Shown here: piece by piece, positions 1-6,960 of the stretch
How the letters are laid out: each line of letters starts with the position of its first letter
How positions within the stretch are numbered: the stretch's first letter is position 1
NCBI GenBank assembly: GCA_018067115.1
Contig: JAGPVI010000151.1
Coordinates: 1 to 18,971, forward strand
Source: Bizionia sp.
GTDB lineage: Bacteria; Bacteroidota; Bacteroidia; Flavobacteriales; Flavobacteriaceae
Length of the DNA: 18,971 bases
Direction: 5' to 3'
Made by a program: the position numbers and the translations under genes
Notes under the pieces: generated by a model
Databases searched by the model: none
Told to the model about the DNA's origin: nothing
Seen by the model: only the letters and a program-made list of their open reading frames with translations

Positions 1-852
1 TTAAAAGAAATACGTAATAGAATTACTTCAGTGTCTTCAACGATGCAGATCACCAGTGCTATGAAAATGGTATCGGCTGCGAAGTTAAAGAAGGCTCAGG
101 ATGCTATTACTGCAATGCGACCTTATTCAGATAAGTTAACAGAATTGTTACAAACTTTAAGCGCTTCTCTAAATGCTGATTCTGGAAGTAAATTCGCAGA
201 ACAAAGAGAAGTAGAAAATGTACTTATTGTTAGCATTACCTCAAATAGAGGGTTGTGTGGCGCTTTTAATTCAAATATTATTAAGCAAACTCAAAGGCTA
301 ATAAACGATGTATACGCAGACAAAAATGTTTCTGTATTAGCTATCGGTAAAAAAGGTAATGATGTGTTTGCTAAGAAAAGCTTAGTTATCGCTAATAGAA
401 GTGATATCTATGACGATTTAACTTTCGATAATGTTGCTGAAATTGCAGAAATGTTAATGGAGAAGTTTTTAAATAACGAATACGATAGAATTGAAGTCGT
501 ATACAATAAGTTTAAAAATGCAGCGACTCAAATCGTAATGACGGAACAGTTTTTACCAATCGTACCTATTGAAGGTGATGCGGAAAACACAGCAGATTAT
601 GTATTCGAACCTTCAAAAGTGAAAATTATTGAAGAACTGATTCCTAAATCTCTTAAAACGCAATTGTATAAAGGGGTTAGAGATTCTTTTGCAAGTGAGC
701 ACGGTGCACGTATGACAGCAATGCATAAAGCAACCGATAATGCTACTGAATTAAGAGATGAATTGAAATTAACTTACAATAAAGCACGTCAAGCGTCAAT
801 TACCAACGAAATTTTAGAAATTGTTGGTGGTGCGGAAGCATTGAACAATTAG
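1..852 (+). CDS. atpG: ATP synthase F1 subunit gamma, 5' end missing
   Basis: Gamma is the central rotating stalk of F1F0-ATP synthase and couples proton flow through F0 to ATP synthesis in the alpha/beta hexamer at the cytoplasmic face of the membrane. The frame is open from base 1, reading LKEIRNRITSVSSTMQITSA, so the gene starts just outside the window and only a few N-terminal residues are missing; the GTG at 31 is an internal valine, not the start. The conserved N-terminal helix (ITSAMKMVSAAKLKKAQ) and the C-terminal helix (RMTAMHKATDNA, ending EIVGGAEALNN) form the family's coiled coil, and total length fits a normal gamma subunit. A terminator lies 125 bases downstream, so this is probably the last gene of the atp operon. 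The final codons and stop are copied once more just downstream. Confidence 0.97.
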   Translation, partial: LKEIRNRITSVSSTMQITSAMKMVSAAKLKKAQDAITAMRPYSDKLTELLQTLSASLNADSGSKFAEQREVENVLIVSITSNRGLCGAFNSNIIKQTQRLINDVYADKNVSVLAIGKKGNDVFAKKSLVIANRSDIYDDLTFDNVAEIAEMLMEKFLNNEYDRIEVVYNKFKNAATQIVMTEQFLPIVPIEGDAENTADYVFEPSKVKIIEELIPKSLKTQLYKGVRDSFASEHGARMTAMHKATDNATELRDELKLTYNKARQASITNEILEIVGGAEALNN

Positions 853-914
853 ACGTAACGGTAGAGGAGTCAAATTCTCAAAAGTGGGGAAGCATTGAAC
901 AATTAGACGTAACG
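834..914 (+). repeat. 27-bp direct repeat spanning the atpG stop codon
   Basis: Bases 834-860 and 888-914 are identical over 27 bases (starting GGAAGCATTGAAC, ending GACGTAACG), with a period of 54 bases. Copy 1 contains the last five atpG codons and its TAG; copy 2 repeats them untranslated. The 27 bases between the copies are not themselves repeated. This looks like a partial tandem duplication at the gene end. Confidence 0.9.
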
Positions 915-976
915 TTAAGCGTCTGACAATAAAAATATACTATAATCATTTGTAGTACTTAAGTGTTAATACAATT

Positions 977-1007
977 AAAGCCTTACTTTTTAAGTAAGGC
1001 TTTTTTT
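977..1007 (+). terminator. Rho-independent terminator of atpG
   Basis: A 9-bp perfect stem GCCTTACTT (980-988) / AAGTAAGGC (992-1000) with a TTT loop is followed by seven T residues. A short A run precedes the stem, so it may also act weakly on the minus strand, where the remnant at 1056-1367 points towards it. Confidence 0.9.
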
Positions 1008-1055
1008 ATACCCTTTTGTGTAGAAAACTCAGTTCTTAAGAGTATGATTAGGTTA

Positions 1056-1367
1056 CTATTTTAATTCCTCTGCAATGGAGTAATACAATGTAGTCGGGAT
1101 GCTTTTTAAAGTCCTAACAGGTCTGCTAATACCTCTTGAGTGTCGTGTTCTAGTACATTGTCAATATCCCAATAATATAAAATAGTGTATTCCTTAGCAG
1201 TGATATCATTGTTTTGTAAAGATTTGTATACGGTAATCGTGTATAAGTCAGTTGCCTTTATCAGTATATATTTATTCCTTGGTGCGCTATTCTATTTGTT
1301 TTAGTGCAAATCGAAAGGTTATTCCTTTTTTAGGTGTTACGAATTCAATACTTTTAGCATAAAATAC
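1056..1367 (-). pseudogene. Decayed coding remnant, two frameshifts, no start
   Basis: I do not recognise the family. Read on the minus strand, three overlapping open segments in different frames give protein-like sequence in order. Segment one, 1367-1287, includes SIEFVTPKKGITFRFALKQ. Segment two, 1291-1106, includes NKYILIKATDLYTITVYKSL and later YTILYYWDIDNVLEHD. Segment three, from about 1118 to the TAG at 1056, reads RTLKSIPTTLYYSIAEELK. Each junction needs a shift in frame: near 1287-1291, and near 1106-1118. Joined, they would give roughly 100 residues of a mixed alpha/beta soluble protein. No start codon is visible; a stop at 1368-1370 lies just upstream and the next gene begins at 1379, so the 5' part is probably lost. 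Composition resembles neighbouring genes. The alternative is chance open frames, but three adjacent protein-like segments in sequential order make that less likely. Confidence 0.5.
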
Positions 1368-1378
1368 CTAATCTTACT

Positions 1379-2836
1379 TTGAGCGGATTCAAATCACTTT
1401 TTAAACAAACATTTATATATGGTTTAGCAACCGTATTGCCGCGAATGTTGAGCTTTCTTTTAGTGCCGCTGTACACCACAAAAGACGTCCTGTCGTCGGT
1501 TGAAGAATATGGTGTAGTCTCTTATATTTTTGCTTACTTCGTGCTGTTTAACGTTGTTTTAGCCTACGGCATGGAAACTGCCTTTTTTAGGTTTTTTAAT
1601 AAAGAAGACGATGCCAAAACGGTTACCGGTACAGCATCTATTTCTTTAATTATTTCTTCCTTTTTGTTCCTGGGCATTGGGTTGCTGCTGCAAAATCAAA
1701 TTGCAGCTTTAGTCGATATAAAAGTCGAATACATAAAACTCGTTATCTGGATACTATTGCTAGACGCCCTTGTAATCATTCCCTTTGCTTGGCTGCGTGC
1801 CAATGCGAAACCTATGCGCTACGCTATTATTAAAATTTTAAATGTCGCGACCAATATAGGTTTAAACTTTTTCTTTTTAATTTTTTTAAAGAAACTCGCG
1901 CCAAACAATGCTTTTTTCGATAGCATTTATAGTCCTAATTTCGAAGTCAGTTATATTTTAGTAGCAAACGTTATTGCTAGTGGATTAACACTTCTTTTAA
2001 TGCTACCATTTTATGCGAAACTTAAATTCGTGTTTAATACCGCGCTATGGAAACGAATGATGAAATACGCCGTTCCAGTATTAATTGCAGGCGTTGCATT
2101 CTCTATTAATGAAACCTTCGATAGAATACTACTAAAACAGTTATTACCAGAAAACAGTGCCGAAAGAGCCATAGGGATGTATTCTGCCTGTTATAAAATT
2201 GCAGTGGTTATGACCTTGTTTATAACGGCGTATAGATTGGGTATCGAGCCTTATTTTTTCAGCCACTCCAAAACAAAGAATCCGCAGAAAAACTACGCAA
2301 GAATTTTAGAGTATTTTGTAGTTCTTGGGTCTATTATACTTTTAGGAGTAGTGGTTTTTGTCGATATTTTAAAAGTAATTATAGTGCAAAGTGAGGACTA
2401 TTGGGAAGCAATGTGGGTGGTTCCCGTTGTTTTACTGGCCACTTTTTTCTTAGGTATTTATCACAACTTATCGGTATGGTATAAAATTACAGATCGCACT
2501 AAATTTGGCGCCTATATCTCTATTTTTGGGGCTGTGCTTACCTTAACTTTAAACTTTTGGTTAATTCCCATCTACAGTTATAAGGGTTCCGCAGTTGCAA
2601 CATTAGCAGCATATACTTTTATGATGTTATTATCGTTTTATTTTGGAAGAAAGTACTATCCTATTCCGTATAATTTAAAAAAAATAGGCGTGTACCTCGG
2701 GCTTTCCATTGCGCTTTCCGTCGTGTCTTTCTATTATTTAAGAGGGAATTATATCTTTGGAATTTCAGCATTAATTGTATTTTTAACGCTCGTTTACTTT
2801 ATGGAGAAAAACGAACTGAAACAACTTTTAAAATAA
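1379..2836 (+). CDS. Polysaccharide flippase (Wzx-like, MATE/MOP superfamily)
   Basis: This is an integral membrane protein of 485 residues, in the length range of O-antigen or lipid-linked oligosaccharide flippases, which move undecaprenyl-linked sugars across the inner membrane. The N-terminus FKQTFIYGLATVLPRMLSF and the first hydrophobic span (LSFLLVPLYT) are typical of the polysaccharide biosynthesis protein family, and about 12-14 hydrophobic segments run through the chain. The start is TTG at 1379, giving MSGFKSLFKQ; the next in-frame ATG (1447) would delete the conserved N-terminus, so TTG is preferred. dut begins 4 bases after its stop, suggesting co-transcription. A sugar nucleotidyltransferase lies further down the same strand. 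The transported glycan cannot be named from sequence. Confidence 0.88.
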   Translation: MSGFKSLFKQTFIYGLATVLPRMLSFLLVPLYTTKDVLSSVEEYGVVSYIFAYFVLFNVVLAYGMETAFFRFFNKEDDAKTVTGTASISLIISSFLFLGIGLLLQNQIAALVDIKVEYIKLVIWILLLDALVIIPFAWLRANAKPMRYAIIKILNVATNIGLNFFFLIFLKKLAPNNAFFDSIYSPNFEVSYILVANVIASGLTLLLMLPFYAKLKFVFNTALWKRMMKYAVPVLIAGVAFSINETFDRILLKQLLPENSAERAIGMYSACYKIAVVMTLFITAYRLGIEPYFFSHSKTKNPQKNYARILEYFVVLGSIILLGVVVFVDILKVIIVQSEDYWEAMWVVPVVLLATFFLGIYHNLSVWYKITDRTKFGAYISIFGAVLTLTLNFWLIPIYSYKGSAVATLAAYTFMMLLSFYFGRKYYPIPYNLKKIGVYLGLSIALSVVSFYYLRGNYIFGISALIVFLTLVYFMEKNELKQLLK

Positions 2837-2840
2837 TACT

Positions 2841-3275
2841 ATGCAAATTAAAATTATAAATAAATCTAACCACGACTTGCCAAACTATGAAACAATAGCA
2901 TCGGCAGGAATGGATTTACGTGCACATATAACAGAAGGCATGACCTTAAAACCTATGGAACGTAAAATTATACCAACAGGGTTATTTTTAGAGTTGCCTA
3001 TTGGTGTTGAGGCTCAAGTACGTCCTAGAAGCGGCTTGGCAATTAAAAAAGGCGTTACTGTGCTTAACGCTCCGGGAACAATCGATGCCGATTATAGAGG
3101 TGAAGTGGGTGTAATATTAATCAACTTGTCTAACCAAGATTTTACTATAGAAAACGGCGAACGTATTGCGCAAATGGTCATAGCAAAACACGAGCGTGCC
3201 CATTGGCTTCAAGTAGAAACCCTTTCTGAAACCGATAGAGGAGAAGGTGGTTTTGGGAGTACTGGTGTTAAATAA
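2841..3275 (+). CDS. dut: dUTP diphosphatase (trimeric dUTPase)
   Basis: It hydrolyses dUTP to dUMP and pyrophosphate in the cytoplasm, keeping uracil out of DNA and feeding thymidylate synthesis. All five motifs of the trimeric family are present: AGMDLRA (22-28), RPRSGLAIKKG (61-71), the uracil-binding NAPGTIDADYRGEVG (76-90) with its catalytic Asp, RIAQMVIA (108-115), and the C-terminal RGEGGFGSTG (133-142) that closes over the phosphates. At 144 residues the length is normal. The gene follows the flippase with a 4-base gap. A palindromic repeat begins 4 bases after its stop and probably sits in its 3' untranslated region. Confidence 0.97.
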   Translation: MQIKIINKSNHDLPNYETIASAGMDLRAHITEGMTLKPMERKIIPTGLFLELPIGVEAQVRPRSGLAIKKGVTVLNAPGTIDADYRGEVGVILINLSNQDFTIENGERIAQMVIAKHERAHWLQVETLSETDRGEGGFGSTGVK

Positions 3276-3279
3276 ACAC

Positions 3280-3299
3280 ATTCCTGCGAAGGCAGGAAT
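3280..3299. repeat. REP-like palindromic hairpin
   Basis: ATTCCTGC (3280-3287) and GCAGGAAT (3292-3299) form a perfect 8-bp stem around the loop GAAG. The motif matches the dispersed bacterial palindrome often seen as CATTCCTGCGAAGGCAGGAATC, whose reverse strand translates as the familiar IPAFAGM. There is no T tract, so it is not a standard terminator. Only one full copy is visible; a degenerate CTGCAAGAGCAG lies at about 3761-3772, after the GIY-YIG remnant. Confidence 0.75.
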
Positions 3300-3409
3300 C
3301 TTATAATTAGAACTTCTACCTTTATTTTTATAAATTGATAAAATAGTTAAGAAGCATAAATTTAAGATAGATTCAGTATAGAGCATCTTAAAGCCAAAAC
3401 AAGTATAGA

Positions 3410-3721
3410 ATGTTGTATCGCATAGATATTATGACAAATAAGCCAAACGGCGTTTTATACATAAGTGTTACAAATAATTTACAAGAAAGAGTAAAAGAGC
3501 ATAAATTAAAAAAATATCCTCAATCTTTTTCAGCAAAATACAATTGTGAAAAATTAGTTTATTTTGAGAGTTATAAATCTGGACTAGAAGCAACCAAAAG
3601 AGAGAAGCAATTAAAAAGGTAGAAGCGAGATTGGAAAATAAAAAAAATAGAAGAGATGAATCCATCCTGGTTAGATATTAGCCTGAATTGGAATTTCAAT
3701 CTCAACACCTTAAGAGATTAA
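3410..3721 (+). pseudogene. GIY-YIG nuclease-family gene, inactivated
   Basis: The reading frame encodes a small UvrC-N / GIY-YIG type protein like the roughly 80-100-residue single-domain members found in many flavobacteria. Recognisable blocks are MTNKPNGVLYISVTNNLQER, then KEHK, KYNCEKLVYFE, and EATKREKQLKR. An in-frame TAG at 3620-3622 then interrupts the gene. The same frame continues with KRDWKIKKIEEMNPSWLDIS, the family's usual C-terminal block, to a TAA at 3719-3721. Relatives usually have Trp at the stop position, so one TGG-to-TAG change explains it. The catalytic signature is also damaged: YIG reads YIS, and the preceding GIY-equivalent strand reads YRIDIM. A truncated 70-residue product is possible, but it would lack the signature and the C-terminus. 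The REP-like hairpin lies 110 bases upstream. Confidence 0.8.
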
Positions 3722-3780
3722 CCATCTAACCCAGTAGAGTTAGTTATAACATAAAATCAACTGCAAGAGCAGAACATAAT

Positions 3781-4800
3781 ATGAAAATAATAGTACCAAT
3801 GGCAGGACGAGGGTCTCGTTTACGTCCACATAGTTTAACCGTTCCAAAACCATTAATTCCTGTTGCTGGGCAACCCATAGTACATCGCTTAGTAAAGGAT
3901 ATTGTTAAGGTATTAGACCAACCTATTGAAGAGATTGCTTTTATTTTGGGTGATCCAGCATGGTTTGGAGACGCTGTCGTGTCTAGCTTAAAAGAGCTGG
4001 CTCAAGGCTTAGGTGCCAAAGCAACAATTTACAGGCAAGATGAACCTCTAGGAACGGGGCACGCTATTATGTGTGCCAAAGAATCTCTTTCTGGACCTGC
4101 GGTAATTGCTTATGCTGATACTTTAATTAGAGCCGATTTTAACTTAGATCCTGAAGCCGATGCTGTTATTTGGGTGAAGCAAGTCGATAAACCTGAAGCT
4201 TATGGTGTGGTAAAACTAAATGAAAACAAAGAGATCGTTGAGCTTGTAGAAAAGCCTGAATCTTTTGTGAGTGATTTAGCGGTAATCGGTATTTATTACT
4301 TTAAAGATGTTGCAGTTTTAAAAAATGAATTGCAACACGTTCTGGACAACAACATTATTAATGGTGGCGAATACCAAATTAATGATGGTATTAAAGGCAT
4401 GATGGCGAAAGGGAATGTCTTTAAAACTGGCGAGGTTAGCGAGTGGATGGACTGCGGAAACAAAGCGGTAACCCTAGAAACTAACCAACGTATGTTAGGC
4501 TTTTTAACGGCTGATGCTGAAGAGCAACTGATTTCAAACTCTGTAACTCTTGAGGATTCTGAAATTATAGAACCGTGTTTTATTGGTGAAAACGTGACCC
4601 TTAAAAATAGTAAAATCGGACCGAATGTATCGATCGGGAATAATTGTACTATCGAGAATGCAACCGTTAAAAATAGTTTGATTCAGAATCATACCACTAT
4701 AAAAAACGCTATTTTAGATGAAGCGATGATTGGAAATCACGTTACGTATAATGGCCAATTCACAAAAATAAGTATCGGCGATTATTCAATATTGGAATAA
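3781..4800 (+). CDS. Sugar-phosphate nucleotidyltransferase with left-handed beta-helix tail
   Basis: It probably transfers a nucleotide from an NTP to a sugar-1-phosphate, making an activated sugar for cell-surface glycans. The N-terminal domain has the family signature MAGRGSRLRPHSLTVPKPLI (residues 7-26), with the glycine-rich NTP loop and the PKP lysine. GTGHAI follows, then the metal-site region YADTLIRADF and a VEKPE motif before the sugar site. From about residue 255 to the end, hexapeptide-type repeats (IGENVTLKNSKIGPNVSIGN) indicate a left-handed beta-helix, as in GlmU or GlgC relatives. The 339-residue length fits the RmlA/GlmU-like group. The sugar and base cannot be fixed from sequence. 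It heads a tight run with the TPR, DUF4292 and M23 genes. Confidence 0.9.
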   Translation: MKIIVPMAGRGSRLRPHSLTVPKPLIPVAGQPIVHRLVKDIVKVLDQPIEEIAFILGDPAWFGDAVVSSLKELAQGLGAKATIYRQDEPLGTGHAIMCAKESLSGPAVIAYADTLIRADFNLDPEADAVIWVKQVDKPEAYGVVKLNENKEIVELVEKPESFVSDLAVIGIYYFKDVAVLKNELQHVLDNNIINGGEYQINDGIKGMMAKGNVFKTGEVSEWMDCGNKAVTLETNQRMLGFLTADAEEQLISNSVTLEDSEIIEPCFIGENVTLKNSKIGPNVSIGNNCTIENATVKNSLIQNHTTIKNAILDEAMIGNHVTYNGQFTKISIGDYSILE

Positions 4801-4821
4801 TTTTTGACCTTTAATTTTAAT

Positions 4822-6183
4822 ATGATGCTAAAGCGTTACATAACTCTTCTACTCATCGGAATATTCTGTATTTCGCAGACGAGTTATGCGCAAGACGATT
4901 TAAATAAACCTAACGATGACCTCGGCAATGTATCCGATGAATTTCAGGAGTATTTTTTCGAAGCTTTAAAACAAAAGGCCATCGAAAATTACGACAAATC
5001 GGTAACTGCACTTTTAAAGTGTATTGCTATCGACGACTCAGAATCGGTATTGTACTTCGAATTAGGAAAAAATTATAATCTGCTTAAAAACTTTGGCGCT
5101 GCCGAAGAGGCTTTAAAAGAAGCTGTTAGCCAGGAACCCGATAACGAGTGGTATCTCGATGAGTTATATGCTGCTTACGTTAATTTAAAGGACTATAAAA
5201 AGGCGATAAAAACCGTTAAGCAACTGGTGAAATTTCATCCGGATTATAAAGAAGATTTAGCGTCTATTTATGTACAAACGCAAAACTATAAAGACGCGCT
5301 TAAAGTGTTGGATGAATTAGATGATGAATTAGGATTGTCTACAGATCGCGACCGACTAAGAAATCAGATTTATAATGCTACCGGACGAAAAAAAGAACAG
5401 ATTGAGAACTTAAAAGATCGCGTTGATAAAGATCCGGAAGCCGAAAAAAATTACTTAGCACTCATTTACCGCTACAGCGAAAATAACGACGATAAAAAAG
5501 CATACGAAACCGCAATGACACTTCTTGAAATTCATCCAGAATCGCAATTAGTACATTTGGCATTATACAAGTTTTATTTAAACGATAATAAGCAAGAAGA
5601 GGCTATTGCATCTATGAAAACAGTGTTGAGTAGTAAGGTTATAGATGCTGAAGCTAAGGTAAAAGTACTGGCAGATTTTGTGCGTTTTGTTAGTGAAAAT
5701 CAGCAATACGAAGAAGAGTTAATTGCTATTACATCGCAAATATCGCAGACCACAACAAATGCAAAAACACTTATAGAGCTCGCGCAGTATTATTTAGTTA
5801 AAAACGATAAGCCAAAAGCATTAGACTACTATTTGCAAGCCGAAACTAAGGAGCCTGAAAACTTTGGTTTAATTAGAAATATATTACTCTTACATATCGA
5901 TTTAGAGCAGTATGAAATTGCAGAGAAAAAGAGTGACCAGGCGTTAGAGCGTTTTCCTTCGCAACCAGTATTATACTTAATTAATGGCGTGTCGCTAAAT
6001 AGATTGCAACGCCCACAAGATGCTGTAGATACTTTAGAAATGGGATTAGATTATATAATTGAAAATGCAAAAATGGAATCCGATTTCTATAAGCAACTTA
6101 GTAAGGCATATACAGCTTTAAAAAACGCAAAAAAAGCGCAAGTATATAGCGATAAAGCGAAATCTTTAGACCCTTCAGAATAA
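4822..6183 (+). CDS. Exported tetratricopeptide repeat protein
   Basis: The product has about 453 residues, beginning with a signal peptide (MMLKRYITLLLIGIFCISQ, cleavage probably after the TSYAQ segment), so it acts in the periplasm or at a membrane. The rest is almost wholly alpha-helical TPR units, seen as repeated patterns such as YFELGKNYNLLKNFGAAEEA, WYLDELYAAYVNLKDYKKAI and FYKQLSKAYTALKNAKKAQ. TPRs are protein-binding scaffolds; no catalytic motif is visible. I start it at the ATG at 4822 (4825 is also possible), because the longer frame from the TTG at 4804 adds residues that spoil the signal peptide. The stop is directly followed by the DUF4292 start with no gap. The partner is unknown, though the neighbours suggest envelope assembly. 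Confidence 0.88.
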   Translation: MMLKRYITLLLIGIFCISQTSYAQDDLNKPNDDLGNVSDEFQEYFFEALKQKAIENYDKSVTALLKCIAIDDSESVLYFELGKNYNLLKNFGAAEEALKEAVSQEPDNEWYLDELYAAYVNLKDYKKAIKTVKQLVKFHPDYKEDLASIYVQTQNYKDALKVLDELDDELGLSTDRDRLRNQIYNATGRKKEQIENLKDRVDKDPEAEKNYLALIYRYSENNDDKKAYETAMTLLEIHPESQLVHLALYKFYLNDNKQEEAIASMKTVLSSKVIDAEAKVKVLADFVRFVSENQQYEEELIAITSQISQTTTNAKTLIELAQYYLVKNDKPKALDYYLQAETKEPENFGLIRNILLLHIDLEQYEIAEKKSDQALERFPSQPVLYLINGVSLNRLQRPQDAVDTLEMGLDYIIENAKMESDFYKQLSKAYTALKNAKKAQVYSDKAKSLDPSE

Positions 6184-6960
6184 ATGAGAATACAACGTGT
6201 TTTAGGACTTTTACTAATGGTAATTACCCTTAGTTTTTTTGGCTGTAAGTCGACGCAGACTGTGGTGTCAGATGGTACAATAAATCCAAACTTATCGGCC
6301 AAACAGCTTATAAAAAATAATAGTAAAAACAATTCAGACTTTAAAAGCTTATCAGCCCGCGTTAAAATAGAAATGCAGAATGGTAACAAGTCGCAATCGG
6401 TTACCGTATCCATGCGAATGGAAAAAGACAAGGTAATTTGGTTAAGCAAATTAGGGATTGTAAAAGCAATGATTACACCTACTCGGGTGGCGTATTACAA
6501 CAAATTAGACAACACCTATTTCGATGGTGATTTTGCCTATTTAAGTGAGTTATTGGGTACCGAACTAAACTTTAAAAAAGTGCAAAGTCTGTTGTTAGGC
6601 GAGTCATTATTTCCTTTAGACCATAACGAGTACAAGCTCTCTATTTTCGAACAGTCTTATATGCTACAGCCAAAAGAGCAACAAGATGTTTTTGAGATCT
6701 TTTTATTGCTCAACCCAACACATTTTAAAATGGATTCTCAGCAAATTGCACAGTCAGAAACGTCTCGTCTGTTGCAAATAGATTATTTAACATATCAAAA
6801 TGTAGAAGACGAAATCCTTCCCGAGCAAACAAAAATAATCGCCTTAGAAAAAGACGAAGAATTAGAAATTAATATTGAAATGAAAGGAATAAGCTTAAAT
6901 GAAGACTTGCGTTTTCCGTTTAGTATTCCTTCAGGATTTGAAGCAATCACTTTAGAATAA
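6184..6960 (+). CDS. DUF4292 lipoprotein, LolB-like
   Basis: This 258-residue lipoprotein has a signal peptide with the lipobox FFGC and lipidated Cys21. The following segment SLSARVKIEMQNGNKSQSVT, then VIWLSKLGIVKAMITPTRVA and VQSLLLGE, matches the DUF4292 layout. The order of features resembles LolB: an opening beta-strand after a short linker, a hydrophobic half-barrel, then a helix leading to the LLLGE motif where LolB proteins have ILG. That suggests, without proving it, lipid or lipoprotein handling at the outer membrane. It starts immediately after the TPR stop (TAAATG) and overlaps the M23 gene by one base (TAATG), so the three are likely translated together. Confidence 0.85.
   Translation: MRIQRVLGLLLMVITLSFFGCKSTQTVVSDGTINPNLSAKQLIKNNSKNNSDFKSLSARVKIEMQNGNKSQSVTVSMRMEKDKVIWLSKLGIVKAMITPTRVAYYNKLDNTYFDGDFAYLSELLGTELNFKKVQSLLLGESLFPLDHNEYKLSIFEQSYMLQPKEQQDVFEIFLLLNPTHFKMDSQQIAQSETSRLLQIDYLTYQNVEDEILPEQTKIIALEKDEELEINIEMKGISLNEDLRFPFSIPSGFEAITLE

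Noticed and set aside
1376..1381. TACTTTG next to the flippase start as a -7 promoter box
   Set aside because: It has one base too few between TA and TTTG and overlaps the start codon itself.
3117..3386. Minus-strand open frame of 89 codons over the dut end
   Set aside because: It reads through dut in antisense and through the REP-like palindrome (KIPAFAGM), a common false ORF signature.
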